Counted from the stretch's first letter, positions 6,806-13,802 are shown. The stretch is DNA of 14,649 bases from an uncultured Vampirovibrio sp. (GCA_910579975.1 CAJTWU010000013.1:37833-52481); one strand, 5' to 3'. Program-made: numbers and translations. Notes: generated by a model from the letters alone, not told the origin.

Positions 6806-6812
6806 AATTTGG

Positions 6813-6898
6813 ATCTCCTTTCTCTTCGATACGTACTTCTACACTCCTTATGCGCACTCCATGCGCATAGCATACTCACCGAAACTGTATCCTTACAG
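6813..6898 (-). promoter_or_regulatory. Flagellin mRNA leader with two GGA-loop hairpins, candidate CsrA target
   Basis: On the minus strand, CTGTA-AGGA-TACAG (6898-6885) is a 5-bp hairpin with AGGA as its whole loop. Next, TATGCGCA-TGGAG-TGCGCATA (6869-6849) is an 8-bp hairpin exposing GGA in the loop. A further TAAGGA follows at 6850-6845, and the Shine-Dalgarno AAAGGAGAT (6821-6813) holds another. CsrA binds GGA in hairpin loops and, in Bacillus subtilis, represses flagellin by covering the Shine-Dalgarno. The hairpins are seen directly; the regulator is inferred. Confidence 0.5.
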
Positions 6899-7154
6899 CT
6901 TCGACATACCAGAAAATAATATTTCTGATAAAAAATACTCTCTTAAAAAACGATATGTACTTTATAAGTTCTGATAAACATTTGTTTTATCCTTAAAAAC
7001 TATACTAATCCTTTTTGTTTATCATTTCCTATACCAACATTATTATTTCATCATTTTAAGAAAGTAAACTCTTTTTAAAGATTTTTTTACAAATGTTAAC
7101 AAAAAAAGCAATTTTTAGCTAAATATATACTTTATATTAATAAGGAGTATAACA
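6899..7154. other. AT-rich divergent intergenic region between flagellin and a 146-residue protein gene
   Basis: The 349 bases between the two start codons hold the flagellin leader (6813-6898) and, beyond it, very AT-rich sequence. A weak plus-strand promoter can be proposed for the 7155 gene: TTAACA (7096-7101), 18 bases, TAAATA (7120-7125). Its Shine-Dalgarno AAGGAG lies at 7142-7147. I found no convincing promoter for flagellin. An open frame at 6747-6974 overlaps the leader and does not resemble a protein. Confidence 0.35.
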
Positions 7155-7595
7155 ATGAGCATTGGTATAAACACCGGAGAACAAACAACATATAACGGAG
7201 AAACCGTAAAGGTTGCTTCAGAATCCGCTGCTTATATTACTGTTGTAAATGAAAACGGTGAAAGAATTAGCATTGCTAAAAATTCTCCTTTATTACACTT
7301 TGCTAATAATGATGAAGAACTGCAAAAGCTTATAAAAGAAAATAAAGAAAAAATAAAAAATTACAAAAATGACTGGAATTCTGCAAAAGATGAGAAATGG
7401 AATCTTATCAGCCAACTAGGTTCATTTTGGAGAAATTTAGGCATAGCAAAAGGCTGTAAAAATCAATTAAATGAAGAACAGCTTGCACAATACAACCAAC
7501 TTACAGAACAGCGAGGCAATGCTGTTTCAAGAATGCATGCAGCAAGCAACGGAGTGCATAGAACCGTTCATGAGACATTAAGTGCACTCTGCTAA
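7155..7595 (+). CDS. Hypothetical protein, 146 residues, with charged coiled-coil centre
   Basis: I do not recognise this protein. It begins MSIGINTGEQTTYNGETVKV, and the first 50 residues look like a small beta-rich region (YITVVNENGERISIAKNS). Residues 52-90 are rich in Lys, Glu and Asn with heptad-like spacing, suggesting a helix or coiled coil. The last 60 residues are helical and Gln/Asn-rich, ending ETLSALC with a C-terminal cysteine. There is no signal peptide or membrane segment. AAGGAG at 7142-7147 supports the start, and codon use matches the neighbours. It is divergent from flagellin, so a flagellar or surface role is possible, but only position suggests it. No terminator hairpin is evident in the 155 bases after it. 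Confidence 0.75.
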   Translation: MSIGINTGEQTTYNGETVKVASESAAYITVVNENGERISIAKNSPLLHFANNDEELQKLIKENKEKIKNYKNDWNSAKDEKWNLISQLGSFWRNLGIAKGCKNQLNEEQLAQYNQLTEQRGNAVSRMHAASNGVHRTVHETLSALC

Positions 7596-7664
7596 TCCTT
7601 TCAACAAGCGTATTTTAGACACTTAAAGATGGCTTAATATTTCTTAACATGTGTGACAAAACAA

Positions 7665-7742
7665 TTAATCATATGTAAAAATATGATATAATGTTAGTAG
7701 GAGACGACATTGGATAGTATGCGAGAGCAGAAAGGCGTCTAA
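7665..7742 (+). promoter_or_regulatory. Promoter and leader of the Ycf45-like gene, with a possible leader peptide
   Basis: A perfect TATAAT (7687-7692) is preceded by a poor -35 (TTAATC, 7665-7670, 16-base spacing). The RNA should start near 7699. In the leader, AGACG (7702-7706) can pair with CGTCT (7736-7740). A ten-codon frame starting TTG 7710 (DSMREQKGV after the start) follows AGGAG and stops at 7742, eight bases before the main ATG. Because the AGGAG would lie at the very 5' end of the RNA, the leader peptide is doubtful. Confidence 0.4.
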
Positions 7743-7750
7743 TATAGAGT

Positions 7751-9313
7751 ATGACGAGTAATTTACAATTCCAAAATGATGTGGAAAAACTTCTTTCAAT
7801 TATGCCCCCTAAGATTGCAAGCTCTTTAGAGTTTGGCAAGTTGGAAGATGTTATTGAGATTGTTCTTGATATCGGACGTATACCTGAAATCAGACATTCA
7901 GGCGGTAAGATTGAGAAAATCGGTTTAGAACTAATCAATGACGAAGATATCTCATATGTTACTTCTCATCTTCAAGAATTCACCCATGATAATCGTTCAG
8001 GAATTCCTGGAACACTGCACCGTATTAGTGCTATCAGAAATCGTCAGGGAAAAGTTGTTGGTTTAACATGTCGTATTGGTCGTGTAGTTACAGGAACAAT
8101 CGCTTGTATTAAAGATATTTGTACTCAAGGAAAAAGTATTCTTTTTCTTGGACCTCCAGGGGTTGGAAAAACAACAAAGTTAAGAGAAATTTCACGTCTT
8201 GTCGCAGATGAGCTCGGCAAACGTGTTGTTGTAGTAGATACTTCGAACGAAATTGCCGGCGACGGCGATACGCCGCACCCGGCGGTCGGCTCAGCTAGAA
8301 GAATGCAAGTAGCACAACCGGAATATCAAAAAGATATCATGATTGAAGCGGTTGAAAATCACACCCCTGAAGTTATTGTTGTTGATGAAATTGGAACAGA
8401 GGCAGAAGCACAAGCAGCCAGAACCATTGCAGAACGTGGTGTTATGCTTATTGCAACCGCTCACGGTAACAGTTTAGAAAGCTTAATCAAAAACCCGACT
8501 CTTTCTGATTTAGTCGGCGGTATTCAATCTGTAACATTAGGAGATGATGAAGCAAAAAGAAGAGCTTCACAAAAAACGGTTCTTGAAAGAGAAAAACAAC
8601 CGACTTTTGATATTGTTATTGAAATTCTGGACAGAAATACTTTAGCAGTTTATAAAAATGCCTCTGAAGCAGTCGACTATATCTTAAGAGGTTGGCCTAT
8701 CCGTCCTGAACTTAGAAAAGTTGAGAAAGAATATATAAACAAAGTTGAAATTCCAGAACCGGTAGAAATCAAACAGCAGGAAGAAAATCAAATGAATTTT
8801 TCATTCTCTCGTCAAAAATATTGCGAACAAAACAAGCCGCTTAAAAAGCTTTATTTGTATGCAGTTTCCAGAACTATCGTTGAAAAACTTATTGAGAGAA
8901 TGGATTTCAATGTTGAAATTACCAGAAATGTTGATGATGCAGACATAGTAATTGCACATAAAAACTTTGCAAAAGGCGGAGCTAAAATTCTCAACACAGC
9001 AAAAGAATACAGAGTTCAGATATTCTATGTTAAAACAAACTCAATGGCTCAAATTCAAAAAGTATTAAAAGATGCACTTGATATCAGACCTTATGACAAT
9101 CCTGATACACCTGAATTTTGTGATGAAACAGAATTAGCTCTTGATGAAGCAAAGCAAGCAGTAAAACAAATAATGGAAGGTGCAGCCGTTATTGAGCTTG
9201 CGCCTCAAAATACACAGATTAGAAAACTACAGCACGAGCTTGTAGAACAGTATGGTTTGAATAGTACTTCTATTGGAGAGGGCGACGATAGACATTTAAG
9301 AATATCAAAGTAG
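7751..9313 (+). CDS. ycf45: Ycf45-like P-loop ATPase with C-terminal R3H domain
   Basis: The 520-residue product starts with a region typical of the family (IEIVLDIGRIPEIRHSGG, about 35-52). A P-loop ATPase follows, related to SpoIIIAA and secretion ATPases: Walker A GPPGVGKT (134-141), VVVVDTSNEIAGDGDTPHP (159-177), Walker B VIVVDE (208-213) and a TAHGNSLESL segment. A linker of about 120 residues leads to a C-terminal R3H domain (about 462-520, ending SIGEGDDRHLRISK), expected to bind single-stranded nucleic acid. This layout is that of cyanobacterial and plastid Ycf45, whose function is not settled. There is no good Shine-Dalgarno; AAAGG lies 15 bases before ATG 7751. A glycosyltransferase gene starts 23 bases downstream, with its own possible promoter. 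Confidence 0.88.
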   Translation: MTSNLQFQNDVEKLLSIMPPKIASSLEFGKLEDVIEIVLDIGRIPEIRHSGGKIEKIGLELINDEDISYVTSHLQEFTHDNRSGIPGTLHRISAIRNRQGKVVGLTCRIGRVVTGTIACIKDICTQGKSILFLGPPGVGKTTKLREISRLVADELGKRVVVVDTSNEIAGDGDTPHPAVGSARRMQVAQPEYQKDIMIEAVENHTPEVIVVDEIGTEAEAQAARTIAERGVMLIATAHGNSLESLIKNPTLSDLVGGIQSVTLGDDEAKRRASQKTVLEREKQPTFDIVIEILDRNTLAVYKNASEAVDYILRGWPIRPELRKVEKEYINKVEIPEPVEIKQQEENQMNFSFSRQKYCEQNKPLKKLYLYAVSRTIVEKLIERMDFNVEITRNVDDADIVIAHKNFAKGGAKILNTAKEYRVQIFYVKTNSMAQIQKVLKDALDIRPYDNPDTPEFCDETELALDEAKQAVKQIMEGAAVIELAPQNTQIRKLQHELVEQYGLNSTSIGEGDDRHLRISK

Positions 9314-9330
9314 AGTTTTTATAGTAAAAT
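9302..9330 (+). promoter_or_regulatory. Possible leaderless promoter of the glycosyltransferase gene
   Basis: TAAAAT (9325-9330) ends six bases before ATG 9337. A weak -35, ATATCA (9302-9307), lies 17 bases upstream, inside the end of the ATPase gene. There is no Shine-Dalgarno in the 23-base gap. The spacing equals that at the polyprenyl synthetase and ruvB starts, but this box lacks the TG extension and is the weakest of the three. Confidence 0.35.
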
Positions 9331-9336
9331 ATTTGT

Positions 9337-10275
9337 ATGACAAAACTTGTTATCCAAATACCTTGCTACAACGAAGAAAAAACTTTACTTGATACATTGA
9401 ATGATTTGCCTAAAAATGTTTCAGGAATAGATGAAATAGAAGTTCTGGTTATAAATGATGGTTCAACCGATAAAACTGGACAAATTGCCAAGGATTGGGG
9501 CGCAAGTGTTTTAGAAATAAAACCCAATAAAGGACTTGCCAATGCTTTTCGTTCAGGTCTACAAGAAGCATTGAAACGTGGAGCAGATATAATAGTCAAT
9601 ACGGACGGAGATAACCAGTATGTAGCAAATGGTATTGAACATCTTGTACAGCCTGTTCTAAAAAAAGAAGCAGACATTGTTATCGGAGCTAGAAACATCC
9701 TTAAAATAAAAGAGTTTTCACCTTTAAAAAAATGTCTGCAAAAAATTGGTTCTGCTGTTTTAAGATTACTTTCTTCCACTCCTGTAGAAGATGCTCCTAG
9801 CGGGTTTAGAGCCTTTTCAAGAGAAGCCGCACTTAAATTAAACATTTTTGATAATTACACTTACACTATGGAAACTCTAATACAAGCCGGCGCAAAAGGA
9901 TTAAGAATAAAATCAGTGCCTTGTGAAATTAACCCAAAACTAAGAAATTCCAGATTATTCAAGAATATTTTTGAATACATTTTTCGTTCAATGAAAACAA
10001 CATTAAGAATGTTTATAGTATATCGTCCTTTCAGATTTTTTATTACCATAGCTGCAATTTTAGCTATTGCCGGATTTGGAATTACAGGAAGATTTTTATA
10101 TTATTACCTTAATGGTGATGGAAACGGACATATTCAATCTTTAATTCTTGCAGCAATTTTACTTTTAACTGCAGTACAATTAAGTATTGTAGCTGTTATA
10201 GGGGATTTAATGTCAATTAATAGAAAATTATTAGAAGATATTCAGACAAGAATAAAGAAAATTGAATTAAAATAA
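9337..10275 (+). CDS. Family 2 glycosyltransferase with two C-terminal membrane segments
   Basis: The 312-residue product resembles dolichol- or undecaprenyl-phosphate sugar transferases (DPM1/GtrB type). The GT-A domain opens KLVIQIPCYNEEKTL, with INDGSTDKT (39-47) and the metal-binding DxD in NTDGDNQY (Asp90, Asp92). Two hydrophobic helices follow (about 231-257 and 265-291), then a basic cytoplasmic tail. Such enzymes move a sugar from a nucleotide donor to a polyprenyl phosphate in the membrane, feeding cell-wall or surface glycan synthesis. The sugar cannot be told. No Shine-Dalgarno precedes the start. It could be co-transcribed with the ATPase upstream, but the work of the two proteins is not obviously linked. 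Confidence 0.9.
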   Translation: MTKLVIQIPCYNEEKTLLDTLNDLPKNVSGIDEIEVLVINDGSTDKTGQIAKDWGASVLEIKPNKGLANAFRSGLQEALKRGADIIVNTDGDNQYVANGIEHLVQPVLKKEADIVIGARNILKIKEFSPLKKCLQKIGSAVLRLLSSTPVEDAPSGFRAFSREAALKLNIFDNYTYTMETLIQAGAKGLRIKSVPCEINPKLRNSRLFKNIFEYIFRSMKTTLRMFIVYRPFRFFITIAAILAIAGFGITGRFLYYYLNGDGNGHIQSLILAAILLLTAVQLSIVAVIGDLMSINRKLLEDIQTRIKKIELK

Positions 10276-10297
10276 AACCGCTTTTATAAAAAAGCGG
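10267..10297 (-). terminator. Intrinsic terminator downstream of the 381-residue protein gene
   Basis: On the minus strand, CCGCTTTT (10297-10290) pairs with AAAAGCGG (10285-10278), with loop TTAT, followed by TTTTATTTT. The T-run lies on the minus-strand side only, so it ends the minus-strand transcript. The plus-strand glycosyltransferase gene, which stops at 10275, would meet the hairpin without a T-run. Confidence 0.75.
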
Positions 10298-10343
10298 CTA
10301 AAGAAAAGGAAAAAAGGAAAAGGTTAATTTCTTATCTTACATC

Positions 10344-11489
10344 TTATGAGAAGATACCGAATGTTCTATCAATATTGTCATCTCTAACAGATTTAATAGA
10401 ATCCATTTCTGTTGTAATAGATGTTCTTTCGGTTTCTAATTTAGACAAATCTCTATCAAATTTAGTATCCTTTGTATTAAGAATACCAAGTTCATGTTCA
10501 TATTCAGCTTCAGCTTTTTTCAAGTCTTTGTTATCTTGAACTTCTGATAAATAATTACCATTAGTACTTGTTGCAACACTTGTATCTTTCCAGTTTGCAG
10601 AAGCACCTTTCGGTTCATCATTAGCAAGAATTGTAATCATGCCGGCTTCTACCATATTTTTAAGCCATGTTTCACCTTTTGAACCTGATTCAAATTGGGG
10701 ATCAACAGCAGTACATCCGCCGGCTGATTTAATTGCATCAAATTTACGGCAATAAAAGTTAAACTCATCAGCCACATCGTCCCAAGTTTTATTAGAACCG
10801 GCACCCTCTTGTTTTTCCATAATATAATCTCTTGTTTCAGGTGTTGAATATAATTTATCTCTAAATGCCTTAACAGCTTCATCACGTTTCTTTGTATCAC
10901 TTTCTTCTAAAGCTGTTTTAACATCATTATATAAATTATCAAGAGTAGTTTTATTATCGCCTGTTGCGTTTTCGTAAGCTGAATATTCAATTCCTGTCAT
11001 AAGAGAGTTACCGCCATCATTATATGAACGATCAAGTGTAAATTGACTGTTAGCATCACCACCACGATTTGCGTTACCGGATATTCCAACATCCATGCCA
11101 TCGCCACTCATATCATATCCTAACATTGCCCAGGCAAATACATATTTATCACCGCTATATTTTTTGTAATTTTCAACAACTTCTTCTGATTCAATTAAAA
11201 GACCGGATTTATTATCTTTAAGGGCATAGTCTTGCCATCTTTCTTTGCCCATATAAGTACACAAGTTTTTAAAGCTTGCAATCTCCCAGTTCTTTCCTGT
11301 TCCATCAGCACCGGTAAACGCAACTTGAAATTTAGTAGCATCTAAAGCTTCACAGTAGTTTTCGTACAACTCATCTTTTTGAGTTGCAAGGGCTATCTTT
11401 TGAGACTCGATTGCTTGAGCTCTTAGCTCAACATCATGGAGTCTGCTTGTCAAAGATAGAAGTCTAGCTTGTGACGCTGCCATTCCCAT
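10344..11489 (-). CDS. Sigma-28-controlled protein of unknown function with helical ends
   Basis: The 381-residue product begins MGMAASQARLLSLTSRLHDV. Residues 1-50 predict one long helix with heptad-like hydrophobics. The middle (about 52-315) is soluble and rich in Gly, Asn, Asp, Trp and Tyr (for instance YDMSGDGMDVGISGNANRGG, about 125-144). Residues 323-376 predict a second long coiled coil (KAEAEYEHELGILNTKDTKF, then LSKLETERTSITTEMDSI), ending DNIDRTFGIFS. Helical ends around a variable centre, without a signal peptide, recall flagellar axial proteins, but no flagellin or FlgL motif is present. A strong sigma-28 promoter lies 25-60 bases upstream, so a flagellar or co-regulated surface role is inferred. 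AAGGA ten bases upstream favours the first ATG over the one two codons later. Confidence 0.82.
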   Translation of the reverse strand: MGMAASQARLLSLTSRLHDVELRAQAIESQKIALATQKDELYENYCEALDATKFQVAFTGADGTGKNWEIASFKNLCTYMGKERWQDYALKDNKSGLLIESEEVVENYKKYSGDKYVFAWAMLGYDMSGDGMDVGISGNANRGGDANSQFTLDRSYNDGGNSLMTGIEYSAYENATGDNKTTLDNLYNDVKTALEESDTKKRDEAVKAFRDKLYSTPETRDYIMEKQEGAGSNKTWDDVADEFNFYCRKFDAIKSAGGCTAVDPQFESGSKGETWLKNMVEAGMITILANDEPKGASANWKDTSVATSTNGNYLSEVQDNKDLKKAEAEYEHELGILNTKDTKFDRDLSKLETERTSITTEMDSIKSVRDDNIDRTFGIFS

Positions 11490-11523
11490 TGTGTACCGTT
11501 CCTTTTCGTTTTCCTTAATAGTA

Positions 11524-11551
11524 TTTACGGCATTTAAAGGCTAAAACTTTA
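11524..11551 (-). promoter_or_regulatory. Sigma-28 (FliA/SigD-type) flagellar promoter
   Basis: On the minus strand, TAAAGTTT (11551-11544) matches all eight bases of the classic sigma-28 -35 element. After 12 bases comes GCCGTAAA (11531-11524), a 6/8 match to GCCGATAA; the usual spacing is 11. The start of transcription is expected near 11515, about 25 bases before ATG 11489. The promoter is back to back with that of ruvB. Confidence 0.72.
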
Positions 11552-11585
11552 GGAACTTGAAGAAAATTGTTACATTACGTTACAA

Positions 11586-11614
11586 TTGGAGTTCTAATTT
11601 TCACATGTTATCAT
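11586..11614 (+). promoter_or_regulatory. Extended -10 promoter of ruvB, probably leaderless
   Basis: TTGGAG (11586-11591), 17 bases, then TGTTATCAT with -10 TATCAT (11609-11614; 5/6 match). The -10 ends six bases before ATG 11621, so transcription is predicted to begin at the start codon. No Shine-Dalgarno lies before ATG 11621. Confidence 0.6.
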
Positions 11615-11620
11615 TGTGTT

Positions 11621-12682
11621 ATGGCAATTATTTCAGACGATGATAAAACTTCAAGACCGAAAGGTATAAAAAATCCAAACATTAAAGCAGAATCAATCGA
11701 GTATGACAAGAGCTTTGAAAATTCAATTCGCCCAAAAGACTTTGATAGTTATATTGGACAAGGAGAATTAAAAGAAACTCTTAAAATTACTCTGGAGGCG
11801 GCAAAAAAACGCGGCAAACCTTTAGACCATTTACTTTTTTATGGTCCGCCCGGATTGGGAAAAACAACTATAGCTGGAGTTATTGCTTCTCAAATGGGTG
11901 TGGAAATCAGAATTACATCAGCACCAGCTCTTGAGCGTCCCAGAGATATTATTGGAATATTAATGTCTTTAAAAGGCGGAGAAATACTTTTTATTGATGA
12001 AATCCATCGTTTAAATAAAGTGGCTGAAGAAATTCTTTATCCGGCAATGGAAGATTTTACTTTAGATATGACAACAGGCAAGAGTCAAACTGCAAAGACC
12101 TTGAGAGTGCCTATTCCAAAATTTACTTTAATAGGAGCCACCACAAAAGCCGGTGAGCTTTCAAGCCCGCTTAGAGATAGATTTGGAATGATACATCGTC
12201 TGGAATTTTATACTGTAGAAGAGCTTGCGAAAGTTGTTACAAGAACTGCAAAAATTTTAGAAATAAAAATTACTGAAGAAGGTGCAAAAGCAATTGCAAG
12301 ACGTTCTCGTGGAACTCCGAGAATAGCAAACAGACTTATTAAACGTGTCTCAGACTTTGCAATTGTAAAATATGATGGAATAATTGATGAAAGAGTTGCA
12401 AATGAATCATTAGACATTCTGAAAATTGATACATTTGGTCTTGATACTACAGATAGAGCACTGTTAAATCTTATTATCAAAAAATATGACGGTGGACCTG
12501 TTGGAGTTGAAACTATTGCAGCAGCTTTGAGTGAAGATGTTCGGACTATTGAGGATGTGTGTGAACCATACCTTTTACAAGCCGGTTTTTTGCAAAGAAC
12601 ACCAAGAGGAAGAAAAGTTTCACCTGAAGGATACAGACACTTAGGGTTTAAGGCTCCGTCTGAACAAATTAATCTATTCTAG
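11621..12682 (+). CDS. ruvB: Holliday junction branch migration helicase subunit RuvB
   Basis: The 353-residue product forms hexameric rings that pump DNA through RuvA-bound Holliday junctions using ATP. The AAA+ module shows Walker A GPPGLGKT (75-82), Walker B FIDE (124-127), sensor IGATT (171-175) and RDRFG (185-189). A C-terminal winged-helix region contains TPRGR. The frame is open upstream to 11567, but ATG 11621 (MAIISDDDKT) is chosen because RuvB proteins rarely carry the hydrophobic extension and because a promoter ends just before it. The first 25 or so residues are an extra charged segment. A YibE/F-type gene follows after ten bases. ruvA is not in the window. Confidence 0.96.
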   Translation: MAIISDDDKTSRPKGIKNPNIKAESIEYDKSFENSIRPKDFDSYIGQGELKETLKITLEAAKKRGKPLDHLLFYGPPGLGKTTIAGVIASQMGVEIRITSAPALERPRDIIGILMSLKGGEILFIDEIHRLNKVAEEILYPAMEDFTLDMTTGKSQTAKTLRVPIPKFTLIGATTKAGELSSPLRDRFGMIHRLEFYTVEELAKVVTRTAKILEIKITEEGAKAIARRSRGTPRIANRLIKRVSDFAIVKYDGIIDERVANESLDILKIDTFGLDTTDRALLNLIIKKYDGGPVGVETIAAALSEDVRTIEDVCEPYLLQAGFLQRTPRGRKVSPEGYRHLGFKAPSEQINLF

Positions 12683-12692
12683 AGGTAGAATT

Positions 12693-13748
12693 ATGAAAAA
12701 GTTTTTTTTAATATTAGTGATATTTTTTTCAACATTGGGGTTTGCTTTAGCAGAAAATGAAGCAAAAATTCTACCCTCTCAAACAGGTATTATTCAAAAA
12801 ATAACCTACATAGATATAGATGAGGAAGCAGCCCAAACAAAACAAGAAGTTGAAATCAAGTTAAAAGATGGGAATTTGGTTCTTATCGATAATATTCTTA
12901 CAGGCAACCCTTATTATGATATTAAATTAAAAAAAGGGGATAAAGTTATCTTACATGTTGAAGACGAAGGGGATGGACTTGTTTTTTCAATAGAAGACAT
13001 ACAGCGTTCACATACATTAGTATGGCTTTCTTTACTATTTTGCGGACTGTTAATTTATGTAGGAAGAAAAAAAGGATTGTTGAGTCTTGTATCAATTATT
13101 GTAACCTGTATTTTAATTTTTAATTTACTTAGCCCAATGATATTAGCCGGACTGCATCCTGTTTTAGGAACTGTTCTTGTTTGTTTAATATCAACGGCTT
13201 TAACGATGTACTTAGTTGGCGGATTTAACAAAAAGAGCACTTCTGCTACATTAGGATGTGTATTAAGTTTACTTATTGCCGGTATTTTATCTTTTTTAAC
13301 TGTAAAAACAGCTTCACTTACAGGCTTTAGCAACGAAAACTCAATGTTTTTATTTGCAGCTCATCCAGAACTTGATTTTGTTGCTATAATAATTTCCACA
13401 ATGATGCTTGCAACCCTTGGTGCAGTAATGGATGTTGGAATGTCTATTGCGAGTACAATTAATGAGATTTATGAAGTTGATAACACTAAAACAGTTAAAG
13501 AATTATTCACCTGTGGAATGAATGTGGGAAGAGATATTATAGGAACAATGGCAAATACTTTAATTTTAGTTTATCTTGGAGGTTCACTACCTTTAATAAT
13601 GCTTGCTTCTAATATTGATTTACAAAAATTTCTTAACCTAAATCAGGTTGTTACAGAAATATCATCAGCTCTTATAGGAAGTATTGCAATTGTCATATGC
13701 GTACCTATTACAGCAATTGTTGCCTCTGAACTTATTAAGAAAAGATAG
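12693..13748 (+). CDS. YibE/F-family multi-pass membrane protein
   Basis: The 351-residue product opens with a signal peptide (residues 1-20, MKKFFLILVIFFSTLGFALA). An extracytoplasmic beta-rich domain of about 90 residues follows, with GIIQKITYIDIDEE and KKGDKVILHVEDEGDG. From about residue 108 there are seven or eight hydrophobic helices, the hallmark of the YibE/F family, with the conserved block ATLGAVMDVGMSIASTINEI (about 241-260) and the segment GRDIIGTMANTLILVYLGGSLPL split around 285-305. The role of this family is not established; a transporter is a common guess. GAGGT before the start and a 10-base gap after ruvB indicate co-transcription. No terminator lies between it and the next gene, which has its own promoter. 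Confidence 0.88.
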   Translation: MKKFFLILVIFFSTLGFALAENEAKILPSQTGIIQKITYIDIDEEAAQTKQEVEIKLKDGNLVLIDNILTGNPYYDIKLKKGDKVILHVEDEGDGLVFSIEDIQRSHTLVWLSLLFCGLLIYVGRKKGLLSLVSIIVTCILIFNLLSPMILAGLHPVLGTVLVCLISTALTMYLVGGFNKKSTSATLGCVLSLLIAGILSFLTVKTASLTGFSNENSMFLFAAHPELDFVAIIISTMMLATLGAVMDVGMSIASTINEIYEVDNTKTVKELFTCGMNVGRDIIGTMANTLILVYLGGSLPLIMLASNIDLQKFLNLNQVVTEISSALIGSIAIVICVPITAIVASELIKKR

Positions 13749-13749
13749 A

Positions 13750-13778
13750 TTGAACTTTTACCCCGCGGGTGATATACT
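13750..13778 (+). promoter_or_regulatory. Strong promoter with a GC palindrome in its spacer
   Basis: TTGAAC (13750-13755), a 17-base spacer, then TGATATACT with -10 TATACT (13773-13778). Within the spacer lies the perfect palindrome CCCGCGGG (13762-13769), strikingly GC-rich for this genome and well placed for a repressor or a MerR-type activator. The RNA should start near 13785; AAGGGG lies six bases before ATG 13803. Confidence 0.68.
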
Positions 13779-13802
13779 AACATTGAAAAGAAGGGGAAAA
13801 TT

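Noticed and set aside
6747..6974. 75-codon plus-strand frame across the flagellin start and leader
   Set aside because: It is antisense to the flagellin start and leader, has no Shine-Dalgarno, and its product resembles no protein.
7076..7102. Possible sigma-28 promoter for the 146-residue protein: TAAAGATT, 11 bases, GTTAACAA
   Set aside because: The -35 is 7/8 but the -10 matches only 4/8 with no GCCG core, and the region is very AT-rich, so chance is likely.
6899..7154. Search for a sigma-28 or sigma-54 promoter of flagellin on the minus strand
   Set aside because: The only TAAAGT (near 6965-6960) has no GCCGATAA-like box at 11-12 bases, and no GG-N10-GC pattern of sigma-54 was found.
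9366..9845. 159-codon minus-strand frame
   Set aside because: It lies entirely within the well-supported glycosyltransferase gene on the other strand and shows no motif.
10278..10297. Terminator for the plus-strand glycosyltransferase
   Set aside because: The hairpin has a T-run only on the minus strand, so it was assigned to the minus-strand gene.
11567..11620. Upstream extension of ruvB with a hydrophobic stretch
   Set aside because: RuvB is cytoplasmic and the extension would translate the promoter; ATG 11621 gives a typical RuvB start.
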